Assembly (NCBI GenBank): GCA_002449535.1 | Contig: DJWZ01000146.1 | Location: forward strand, 287-5,366 | Length of the DNA stretch: 5,080 nucleotides | DNA from: Prevotellaceae bacterium UBA7017 | Lineage (GTDB): Bacteria; Bacteroidota; Bacteroidia; Bacteroidales; Bacteroidaceae | Direction: 5' to 3' | Part shown: positions 1 through 5,080 of the stretch, piece after piece | How the letters are laid out: the number at the start of each line of letters is the position of its first letter | How positions within the stretch are numbered: position 1 is the stretch's first letter | Notes under the pieces: model-generated | What the model was told of the DNA's origin: nothing | Database searches by the model: none | Seen by the model: only the letters and a program-made list of their open reading frames with translations | Made by a program: the position numbers and the translations under genes

Positions 1-2126
1 GGATGTATGATATGCAGCAGTTTGTCGAATATCTGCAGGGTAGCATCATAGGTAGCCTTGTCGATAGGCTGCTGATATGCTGGCTTAATCATCTCAAGAT
101 ACCATCCGGAGAAGTCGTCTGTGAAGAGTTTGAAGGCACACATCAGAGCATCGTTGAGACGATACTTTGAGAAGTGGTCGTTTATCTCTGCATAGACAGC
201 CTTTATCCTGGCATTCATCCATACTACAGACTTCGCATTGCTATCTTCCTGCTTTGCATCAACAGTCTCCCATCCCTGAACCAGACGGAAGGCATTCCAC
301 ATCTTGTTACAGAAAGCCATACCCTGTGCACAAAGGGCATCATCATAGAGGATGTCATTACCTGCCGGAGCAGCAAGCATCATGCCCATGCGGACGCCAT
401 CAGCGCCATATTTTGCAATCAAGTCGAGAGGGTCTGGGGAATTGCCCAATGACTTACTCATCTTGCGTCCCAGCTTGTCACGAACAATACCGGTGAAATA
501 TACATTCTTGAAAGGTATCTCGTGCTGATATTCACAACCAGCCATTATCATTCTTGCTACCCAGAAGAAGATGATATCAGGACCTGTTACGAGGTCGCTT
601 GTCGGATAGTAGTAGTTTATCTCTTCATTTCCTGGGTTGTTGATGCCGTCAAACAGAGATATAGGCCACAGCCATGATGAGAACCATGTATCGAGGGCAT
701 CCTCGTCACGTCTCAGCTGGTCAACAGAAGTGATAGAAGCATCTATCTTCTTAGCTTTCTCAAGAGCCTCTTCCTGTGTCAAAGCTACTACATAGCGTTC
801 TTCGCCATCCTCTGTCTCTGGCAGGAAGTATGCCGGGATGCGATGTCCCCACCACAGCTGACGAGAGATACACCAGTCCTGAATATTCTCAAGCCAGTTC
901 TTGTATGTTGTGACATACTTTGATGGATAGAACTTCAGTTTTCCTTCAAGCACTGGTGGCAGAGCGATGTCAGCCATGTGCTTCATGCTTAGGAACCACT
1001 GCTTACAGAGGCGTGGCTCTACGGCTGTGTCCTGATTGCGCTCAGAATATCCTACCTTATTGTCATAATCCTCTATGCGCTCCAGGAGTCCAGCCTTTTC
1101 GAGGTCTATTGCAATCTGCTTGCGGACATCCATTCTGTCTTGTCCTACATACATGCCAGCAGCCTCAGAAATAGTGCCGTCAGGATTGAAGATATCTATT
1201 ATTTCGAGATTGTGTATCTTACCTAAGTTATAGTCATTGACATCATGTGCAGGAGTAACCTTCAGACAGCCAGTACCAAACTCTATGTCAACATATCTGT
1301 CTTCTATTACAGGAATCACTCTGTTTACCAAAGGAACTATAACCTTGTGTCCCTTGAGCCACTGGTTCTTTGGGTCCTTAGGGTTGATACACATTGCTGT
1401 ATCACCCATGATGGTCTCTGGACGTGTTGTGGCAACAACAGCATAGTAGCCCTTCTCGTCCTTATGAATGACGTTTCCTTCTTGTTCGAGGTTCGCAAGG
1501 TTTTCTTGGTCTGCCACATAATACTTCAGGTGGTAGAGTTTTGACTTCTCCTCATGGTATATCACCTCCTCGGTAGAAAGCACTGTCTGCGCCTTCGGGT
1601 CCCAGTTCACCATTCTGAGTCCACGATAGATGTAGCCCTTGTTATAAAGGTCCACAAACACCTTCATGACAGACTCTGAACGTATCTCGTCCATAGTGAA
1701 TGCAGTTCTGTCCCAATCGCATGAAGCACCCAGTTTACGCAGCTGCTTGAGGATGATGCCACCATGTTCCTCTTTCCAAGCCCACGCATGCTTCAGGAAC
1801 TCTTCGCGTGTAAGGTCGCTCTTCTTGATGCCTTCCTTTGCCAGCTTGGCAACCACCTTTGCCTCTGTAGCAATAGAAGCATGGTCTGTGCCAGGCACCC
1901 AGCAGGCATTCTTGCCGTCAAGACGAGCCTTACGGATAAGGATATCTTGAATAGTATTGTTGAGCATGTGTCCCATGTGCAGGACACCTGTTACGTTTGG
2001 TGGTGGGATAACTATAGTGTAAGGCTCCCTGCAGTCTGGTTTAGAAGCAAAGAGCTTGTTGTCCATCCAATACTGATACCATCTTGACTCCACTTCCTGT
2101 GGAGAATACTTTGTCGCTAATTCCAT
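1..2126 (-). CDS. valS: Valyl-tRNA synthetase (valine--tRNA ligase), 3' end cut off by the window edge
   Basis: Cytoplasmic class I aminoacyl-tRNA synthetase that charges tRNA-Val with valine using ATP and edits mischarged threonine. The frame is open from the ATG at 2126 to the left edge (708 codons). The family usually has about 880-950 residues, so roughly 170 or more are missing. Seen in the translation: PPPNVTG then the HIGH-type motif HMGH (residues 50-53); a CP1 editing domain at about 190-345 with TTRPETI (233-239) and GTG...PAHDVND (284-298); DWCISRQLWWGHRIP (417-431); LDTWFSSW (around 479); and a perfect KMSKS loop (555-559). The anticodon-binding domain begins near 610 and the window ends at the start of its conserved HPFMPF region. 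The start is firm because the following residues (MELATKYSP) match the usual start of Bacteroidetes ValRS. It lies 44 bp after the glucosaminidase stop with no clear promoter between, so co-transcription is plausible. No internal stop or frameshift was seen. Confidence 0.98.
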   Translation of the reverse strand, partial: MELATKYSPQEVESRWYQYWMDNKLFASKPDCREPYTIVIPPPNVTGVLHMGHMLNNTIQDILIRKARLDGKNACWVPGTDHASIATEAKVVAKLAKEGIKKSDLTREEFLKHAWAWKEEHGGIILKQLRKLGASCDWDRTAFTMDEIRSESVMKVFVDLYNKGYIYRGLRMVNWDPKAQTVLSTEEVIYHEEKSKLYHLKYYVADQENLANLEQEGNVIHKDEKGYYAVVATTRPETIMGDTAMCINPKDPKNQWLKGHKVIVPLVNRVIPVIEDRYVDIEFGTGCLKVTPAHDVNDYNLGKIHNLEIIDIFNPDGTISEAAGMYVGQDRMDVRKQIAIDLEKAGLLERIEDYDNKVGYSERNQDTAVEPRLCKQWFLSMKHMADIALPPVLEGKLKFYPSKYVTTYKNWLENIQDWCISRQLWWGHRIPAYFLPETEDGEERYVVALTQEEALEKAKKIDASITSVDQLRRDEDALDTWFSSWLWPISLFDGINNPGNEEINYYYPTSDLVTGPDIIFFWVARMIMAGCEYQHEIPFKNVYFTGIVRDKLGRKMSKSLGNSPDPLDLIAKYGADGVRMGMMLAAPAGNDILYDDALCAQGMAFCNKMWNAFRLVQGWETVDAKQEDSNAKSVVWMNARIKAVYAEINDHFSKYRLNDALMCAFKLFTDDFSGWYLEMIKPAYQQPIDKATYDATLQIFDKLLHIIH

Positions 2127-2147
2127 TTATATTTTAATATCTTAATT

Positions 2148-2175
2148 TCTTAACTCTTAACTTTTAACTCTTAAT
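2148..2175 (-). repeat. Heptanucleotide tandem array between the glucosaminidase gene and valS
   Basis: Four consecutive 7-bp units. On the coding (minus) strand they are ATTAAGA, GTTAAAA, GTTAAGA and GTTAAGA, and a decayed fifth unit lies at 2147-2141. Each unit carries TAA, at 2173, 2166, 2159 and 2152, so all three frames are stopped. The first of these is the actual stop codon of the glucosaminidase gene. The array fills much of the short gap before valS. Confidence 0.85.
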
Positions 2176-3079
2176 ACACCCTCAACAAGTCTCCAGGTCT
2201 TGGAACATAGTCTGGTGAAAGGTTGTTCTTCTTATATATATATTTCAGGCGGATGCCGTAAAGCTGTGCTATGTCATAGACGCTCTCATTGGGTTTCACC
2301 ACATGAGGTCTGTTCTTATACATTTTCTCAGCCTTTGAGCGTTTCTTCTCCATATATATAATATCGCCCTTGCTAAGGACATCGTTCTTGTCGCGTTCGT
2401 TATACTTTGCCAGTTTACGATAGCTTACCCCTACCTCTCTCGAAAGAGCCTTGAATGTCTCTCCGCCATTGGCAACGAGATAGTAATTCTTGTTGCGGTA
2501 GTATATGCGATGATTTGCATAATGCCCCGAAGTATTGGCGCCGGCATGTGTTGCTATGAATTTGTCGAACTTCTTGGCATAGTCATATTCCGTGAGGTTA
2601 TAGAGTTCTATGAGGTCAATCAGTTTGTCGGCATATTGTGGGTTTGTAGCATATCCACAGGCTTTCAGTCCTCTCGCCCACCCCTTGTAATCTGTTATCT
2701 TCAGGCTGAAAAGCGATTTGTATCTGGGACGCAGCAGGAACTTGCTATGGTCCTCGAAACTCTCTCTGGCATTGTCATATACCCTGAAGCAGTCGTCCCT
2801 CATGTCATCATCCTTATAAAAGCGTTTTCCCGTCCATTCATTATGGCACTTGATGCCAAAATGGTTGTTTGACGATACTGTCAGCACGCTTCTGCCTGCC
2901 CCACTCTCGAGAATTCCCTGTGCCAAAGTGATAGAAGCAGGTATTCGATGTTTCATCATCTGCTCTATGGCAACGTCCTTATACCTATTTATATAGTCTT
3001 CATACACGCTGTTTCTCCTTTGTGCCATAGAAGTAATGGTACAAAGCAGAAAAGCAAAGTATAATATAATTCTCTTCAT
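2171..3079 (-). CDS. Secreted glucosaminidase with two LysM-like repeats (peptidoglycan hydrolase)
   Basis: Predicted exported N-acetylglucosaminidase of the FlgJ/LytF-like glucosaminidase family, which cuts glycan strands of peptidoglycan; 302 residues. Residues 1-20 are a signal peptide (MKR, hydrophobic core, cleavage after SMAQ). The catalytic domain spans about 30-165. It has LAQGILESGAGRS with the presumed catalytic Glu58, NNHFGIKC (71-78), and GYATNPQYA (142-150), all hallmarks of the family. A degenerate LysM covers about 199-243 (LVANGGETFKALSREVGVS) and a second covers 259-302 (VVKPNESVYDIAQLYGI to the C-terminus). These should bind glycan chains and hold the enzyme on the wall. I chose ATG 3079 over an in-frame TTG at 3100: the TTG lies inside the tRNA terminator hairpin, and ATG gives a clean signal peptide. 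The stop codon TAA (2173-2171) lies in a 7-bp repeat array. The domain call is firm; the role in division, turnover or sporulation-like processes is not determinable here. Confidence 0.93.
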   Translation of the reverse strand: MKRIILYFAFLLCTITSMAQRRNSVYEDYINRYKDVAIEQMMKHRIPASITLAQGILESGAGRSVLTVSSNNHFGIKCHNEWTGKRFYKDDDMRDDCFRVYDNARESFEDHSKFLLRPRYKSLFSLKITDYKGWARGLKACGYATNPQYADKLIDLIELYNLTEYDYAKKFDKFIATHAGANTSGHYANHRIYYRNKNYYLVANGGETFKALSREVGVSYRKLAKYNERDKNDVLSKGDIIYMEKKRSKAEKMYKNRPHVVKPNESVYDIAQLYGIRLKYIYKKNNLSPDYVPRPGDLLRVY

Positions 3080-3083
3080 AAAT

Positions 3084-3119
3084 AAAAAAACGGTGCTCAA
3101 CCATTGTGGTCGAACACCG
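3084..3119 (-). terminator. Rho-independent terminator of the tRNA-Ser/tRNA-Glu operon
   Basis: The hairpin at 3119-3091 (minus strand) has 13-nt arms that pair at 11 of 13 positions around a 3-nt loop, with a solid CGGTG/CACCG base. It is followed immediately by seven T residues (3090-3084), then ATTT. It starts three nucleotides after the encoded CCA of tRNA-Glu, as expected for termination of the tRNA transcript. The T-run ends only 4 nt before the glucosaminidase ATG, so the same sequence is also the immediate 5' leader of any read-through mRNA. Confidence 0.88.
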
Positions 3120-3122
3120 TTG

Positions 3123-3198
3123 TGGTAGTGGGTACGGGAGTCGAACCCGTGTACCCGGCGTGAGAGGCCGGTATCCTAGGCCACTAGATGAACCCACC
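3123..3198 (-). tRNA. tRNA-Glu, anticodon CTC
   Basis: A complete cloverleaf reads on the minus strand from G1 at 3198. The acceptor stem is GGTGGGT with ACCCACT (a G1-U72 wobble), followed by a D-arm ATCT...AGGAT. The anticodon stem is CCGGC/GCCGG with loop CTCTCAC (anticodon at 3164-3162), a 4-nt variable region follows, and the T-arm is ACGGG-TTCGACT-CCCGT. The discriminator is A73 and a CCA is encoded (3125-3123). CTC decodes the GAG glutamate codon. It is the second gene of a tRNA pair, 30 bp downstream of tRNA-Ser and three nucleotides before the terminator hairpin. Confidence 0.97.
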
Positions 3199-3228
3199 GT
3201 CTTCGCGTGCCTTCTCAAGAATCTGGTG

Positions 3229-3315
3229 CGGAAGGTGGGGGATTCGAACCCCCGGTACGGTAACCCGCACGTCAGTTTAGCAAACTGGTGGTTTCAGCCA
3301 CTCACCCAACCTTCC
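3229..3315 (-). tRNA. tRNA-Ser, anticodon GCT
   Basis: An 87-nt class II tRNA on the minus strand from G1 at 3315. The acceptor stem is GGAAGGT/ACCTTCC with discriminator G73. The D-arm region (TGAGTGGCTGAAA) is typical of serine tRNAs. The anticodon loop TTGCTAA contains GCT at 3281-3279, there is a long variable arm (about 3270-3254), and the T-arm is GGGGG-TTCGAAT-CCCCC. GCT reads AGC and AGU serine codons. CCA is not directly encoded after G73: the next bases are CACCA, so the CCA-adding enzyme is probably needed, unlike for the neighbouring tRNA-Glu. It is the first gene of the tRNA operon. Confidence 0.97.
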
Positions 3316-3368
3316 TCTTCTGCTCGAGTTGGTTGTCAAACCGACACCTTTTCTTTCAAAAGCGAGTG

Positions 3369-3400
3369 CAAAGGTATAAAAAATATTTTACACTAACAAA
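3369..3400 (-). promoter_or_regulatory. Bacteroidetes-type promoter of the tRNA operon
   Basis: On the minus strand, TTTG (3400-3397) is followed by 20 bp and then TACCTTTG (3376-3369). This is an exact match to the -33 TTTG / -7 TAnnTTTG consensus recognised by the Bacteroidetes primary sigma factor, with normal spacing. Transcription should begin near 3362, giving a leader of about 45 nt before tRNA-Ser. The surrounding DNA is A/T-rich with A and T tracts, as is common at strong promoters. The 3316-3443 interval holds this promoter, the leader and the tail of a repeat array. I saw no convincing terminator for the peroxidase gene in it. Confidence 0.88.
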
Positions 3401-3433
3401 TTTTTTTGCATTTTTTTTCAAATAAACTTGCAA

Positions 3434-3461
3434 TCTTCAATTTTCAATGCTCAATTTTCAA
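3434..3461 (-). repeat. Heptanucleotide tandem array at the 3' end of the peroxidase gene
   Basis: Four 7-bp units. On the minus strand they are TTGAAAA, TTGAGCA, TTGAAAA and TTGAAGA, with a decayed neighbour at 3433-3427. TGA occurs once per unit (3460, 3453, 3446, 3439), covering all three frames. The TGA at 3446-3444 is the peroxidase stop, so the last five or so residues of that protein are encoded by repeat sequence. The array has the same length (28 bp) and period as the one before valS, though its sequence differs. Confidence 0.85.
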
Positions 3462-4058
3462 TAGTTCCTTCACCTCTTTCTCTATATCTTCCATCTTATC
3501 CATCGGTTCATAACGCTTCAGGACCTTGCCATCACGAGAAACAAGGAATTTCGTGAAATTCCACTTTATGTCCGAGCTCTTGTCATAGTCAGGATTTTTC
3601 TTTTTCAGCATATTGTCGAGCCGATTTCCCATCTTGTCATTTTTGTCAAAGCCCTTAAAACCTTGCTGTTCCTTCAGATATTTATAAAGAGGTATCTCAT
3701 TCGCCCCATTAACGTCAATCTTGTCAAACTGCGGGAAATGGATATCGAAGTTTGCCGTGCAGAAAGTATGTATCTCCTCTATGCTGCCAGGCGCCTGCGC
3801 CCCAAACTGGTTGCAAGGAAAGTCAAGAATCTCAAATCCCTCCTTATTATATTTCTCATACAGAGCCTCCAGTTCCTTATACTGAGGAGTAAAGCCACAC
3901 TTCGTAGCAGTATTCACAATCAGCAGCACCTTTCCTTTATAATCAGAAAGCGATACCTCCTTGCCTAAGTCATTCTTCACCTTAAAATCATAAACACCCT
4001 CAGCAACACAACCCAGCATACAAGCCATCATTGCCATACAAGCAACAAGTCTTTTCAT
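3444..4058 (-). CDS. Exported glutathione peroxidase family protein (Cys type), possible lipoprotein
   Basis: Thioredoxin-fold peroxidase of 204 residues that reduces hydrogen peroxide and organic hydroperoxides. The peroxidatic site NTATKCGFTPQY has Cys54 in place of selenocysteine. FPCNQFGAQAPG (80-91) supplies the conserved Gln84, and WNFTKFLV (166-173) supplies the Trp and Asn of the catalytic tetrad. Cys82 and Cys100 sit where thioredoxin-dependent GPx enzymes carry their second and resolving cysteines, so thioredoxin is a likelier electron donor than glutathione (inference). Residues 1-17 form a signal peptide ending in MLGC17. This resembles a lipobox, but Met at -3 is atypical, so lipid anchoring is possible rather than certain. 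A Lys/Asp-rich insert lies at about 132-162. The last residues (LLKIEH) and the TGA stop are encoded within a 7-bp repeat array. It starts 24 bp after the upstream gene's stop with no evident promoter between, so the two may share a transcript. Confidence 0.95.
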   Translation of the reverse strand: MKRLVACMAMMACMLGCVAEGVYDFKVKNDLGKEVSLSDYKGKVLLIVNTATKCGFTPQYKELEALYEKYNKEGFEILDFPCNQFGAQAPGSIEEIHTFCTANFDIHFPQFDKIDVNGANEIPLYKYLKEQQGFKGFDKNDKMGNRLDNMLKKKNPDYDKSSDIKWNFTKFLVSRDGKVLKRYEPMDKMEDIEKEVKELLKIEH

Positions 4059-4063
4059 AATTC

Positions 4064-4083
4064 TATTTTAATTTATTTTAATC
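4064..4083 (-). repeat. Two-copy 10-bp A/T-rich direct repeat between the 269-residue gene and the peroxidase gene
   Basis: On the plus strand, TATTTTAATT (4064-4073) is followed by TATTTTAATC (4074-4083), differing at the last base. It fills most of the 24-bp gap between the two genes. It differs in period from the 7-bp arrays and may be simple A/T-rich leader sequence, which helps start-codon access in Bacteroidetes genes without Shine-Dalgarno sites. Confidence 0.55.
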
Positions 4084-4892
4084 TACAGATACAATACATA
4101 CAAGCCGTCAGCTGCACTTTTAATGTATGGTTTCATAAATGGGAACGCAGCCTCAAGTGCTCCCAATTCTTTTGCTAATGGCATTGCTGTAAACCCTAAG
4201 TCCGCAAGTTCTTTTGGATTAAGTTGACCATACAAGAAAGTCAACAAAAGGAAATACGGATATTTGCCATTATTCTCCATACGCTTATCTACATTCAGGA
4301 AAGTTTTGCCGATGTAGTTTCCTGCATTTGTACGGTAGGCTATAATCAAAGCTGCCCTCATGTAGATAAGTCCGCTCTTGTCAGACACATCATCACAGCC
4401 CTCTATGAATTTAGCCATATCAGGCGGTGCAAATCTCTTGAATATCGGCTGTTCGCTTTCATGAAAAAGAATTTTTGCAATCTCTACATCAGGATTTTCA
4501 GACATTGTTTTACCCTTATAAGGACGGAAACGTTCTCTCATGCGCTTTAACACATGATTGTTTATAGACAAGAAGTATGGTGGTCCGAATCGTAATCCAC
4601 GAAGAAAATATATAGTACGTAATCCATTTTCACGTTCTACTATACAGTGTATTCGGCATGTCCAAAATATTTTTGAGCCATTTTTAGGACGACATAGTAT
4701 CAGGGCAAACCATTTGTTATAATTCTTTGAACGTATATAACAGTCAAAGATTGCTTTTTCGTGCCCTTTTCCCTGTCTGGTCAATTCCTTGCATTTCTTC
4801 TCGGCAAGACTCTTTGCTTTGCGCTTTATACCTTGATAGTCATCCAAAAGTTCCTTTAGTATTTCCTCTTCTGTATATGTCGGTAGTATCAT
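4083..4892 (-). CDS. Hypothetical protein, 269 residues, unassigned family
   Basis: I do not recognise this protein with confidence. The frame is intact from ATG 4892 to TAG 4085-4083. The start is secure because an in-frame TGA lies six codons upstream. No signal peptide or clear membrane segment is seen, so it is probably cytoplasmic. The N-terminal ~45 residues are charged and helical-looking (ILKELLDDYQ, then Lys-rich). Residues 55-110 look like alternating beta strands (WFALILCRP, IFWTCRIHCIV, TIYFLRGL). A compact motif INNHVLKRMRERF (110-122; His113, Arg117, Arg119, Glu120, Arg121) is followed by a possible helix ending in VEIAKIL. The H-x3-R-x3-R spacing recalls DUF4258-like or RNase-toxin-like small proteins, but that is a weak inference. 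The C-terminal half is hydrophobic-helical (FLLLTFLYGQL). By eye it is more A/T-rich than valS, which hints at accessory or lineage-specific origin. It is 24 bp upstream of the peroxidase gene. Confidence 0.8.
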   Translation of the reverse strand: MILPTYTEEEILKELLDDYQGIKRKAKSLAEKKCKELTRQGKGHEKAIFDCYIRSKNYNKWFALILCRPKNGSKIFWTCRIHCIVERENGLRTIYFLRGLRFGPPYFLSINNHVLKRMRERFRPYKGKTMSENPDVEIAKILFHESEQPIFKRFAPPDMAKFIEGCDDVSDKSGLIYMRAALIIAYRTNAGNYIGKTFLNVDKRMENNGKYPYFLLLTFLYGQLNPKELADLGFTAMPLAKELGALEAAFPFMKPYIKSAADGLYVLYL

Positions 4893-4893
4893 G

Positions 4894-4914
4894 TTAGTTC
4901 TTAGTTCTCAATTC
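4894..4914 (-). repeat. Heptanucleotide tandem array just before the 269-residue gene
   Basis: Three 7-bp units. On the minus strand they are GAATTGA, GAACTAA and GAACTAA, the last two identical. The array ends one base before the ATG at 4892, so it forms the immediate 5' leader where a ribosome-binding site would sit. TGA at 4910 and TAA at 4903 and 4896 cover all three frames. Confidence 0.8.
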
Positions 4915-4987
4915 TATGTTTATTCCATCTTCCCTCAGACATAATCCTGTTCCTGTAACATACTTGTCTCGTAGTTAAAACCTGTGA

Positions 4988-5080
4988 TTACTTAGTCTTT
5001 TCCTTATACTTCTTAAACAATTCTGCTACACATTGGCTTTCTGTCATTGTTTTTACATTAAAGCCGTATGCTTGCATAAC
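4988..5080 (-). CDS. C-terminal fragment of an unidentified gene entering from the right edge
   Basis: The minus strand is open from the edge to TAA at 4990-4988, giving 30 residues that include NVKTMTESQCVAELF and end KKYKEKTK. The composition (amphipathic stretch, Lys-rich tail) looks like a real C-terminus, and the codons resemble those of the downstream gene. An ATG at 5077 could in principle start a 29-residue ORF, but a longer gene cut by the window is more likely. No function can be assigned. The 95 bp between it and the next gene hold a 7-bp repeat array and no convincing promoter. Confidence 0.5.
   Translation of the reverse strand, partial: VMQAYGFNVKTMTESQCVAELFKKYKEKTK

Noticed and set aside
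167..2087. Several open frames of 60-109 codons on both strands inside valS.
   Set aside because: They lie within one uninterrupted ValRS frame that carries all family motifs. Their translations are rich in Cys, Ser, Pro and His, as expected of shadow frames.
3080..3100. A seven-codon N-terminal extension of the glucosaminidase from TTG 3100.
   Set aside because: The extension is encoded by the terminator hairpin and T-run, uses a rare start codon and would bury the signal peptide's positive N-terminus. ATG 3079 gives a normal signal peptide.
3000..3396. Open frames of 72-96 codons across the tRNA region on both strands.
   Set aside because: They translate tRNA genes, a terminator and a promoter, and show no protein-like pattern.
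3422..3443. A possible terminator for the peroxidase gene formed by TTGCA...TGCAA and A-tracts.
   Set aside because: The stem would be about 5 bp with an 18-nt loop and no proper T-run on the minus strand, so it is too weak to call.
2148..4914. The repeat arrays as CRISPR or insertion-sequence remnants.
   Set aside because: The units are 7 bp with no unique spacers, no terminal inverted repeats, no cas genes and no transposase.
4901..4942. A 13-codon ORF on the minus strand (ATG 4942 to TAA 4903-4901) just upstream of the 269-residue gene.
   Set aside because: It is too short to separate from chance, its stop is a by-product of the repeat array, and nothing in it suggests a leader-peptide attenuator.
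4955..4962. TATGTTAC on the minus strand as a possible -7 element for the 269-residue gene.
   Set aside because: It differs from TAnnTTTG at two of the three last key positions and lacks a TTTG at proper spacing. A weak promoter cannot be excluded.

Overview
The window looks like a chromosomal segment of a Bacteroidetes bacterium, most likely Prevotella or a close relative. The evidence is a textbook Bacteroidetes promoter (TTTG, 20 bp, TACCTTTG) ahead of the tRNA genes, start codons without purine-rich Shine-Dalgarno sites, the valyl-tRNA synthetase sequence, and a secreted glucosaminidase/LysM protein of a kind common in that phylum. The genus is my inference; the phylum is well supported. 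Every gene I can support is on the minus strand, so the text below follows transcription from high to low coordinates.

Layout. 5080-4988 holds the last 30 codons of an unidentified gene that enters from beyond the right edge. 4892-4083 is an intact 269-residue protein of no family I can name with confidence. 24 bp further on, 4058-3444 encodes an exported, Cys-type glutathione peroxidase, possibly a lipoprotein. The 128 bp after it contain the promoter of a two-gene tRNA operon, tRNA-Ser(GCT) then tRNA-Glu(CTC), which ends in a hairpin plus T-run terminator. Only 11 bp past that hairpin comes the ATG of a 302-residue glucosaminidase with two LysM-like domains (3079-2171). After 44 bp comes valS (2126 to the left edge), of which 708 codons are present. 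valS has no in-frame stop in the window and is the largest gene here.

The genes do not form an obvious pathway. tRNA-Ser, tRNA-Glu and ValRS serve translation, the glucosaminidase remodels peptidoglycan, and the peroxidase detoxifies peroxides in the cell envelope. The only clear promoter is that of the tRNA operon. The glucosaminidase and valS may therefore depend partly on read-through of the tRNA terminator, although I could have missed a weaker promoter.

The least ordinary structure is a set of short arrays of degenerate 7-bp tandem repeats at three gene junctions (2148-2175, 3434-3461, 4894-4914). Their sequences differ but share the pattern R-A-N-Y-T-R-A on the coding strand. Because 7 is not a multiple of 3 and each unit carries TAA or TGA, each array puts stop codons in all three coding-strand frames. 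Two genes actually terminate inside an array. I see no CRISPR array, insertion sequence, phage gene or recognisable defence system.
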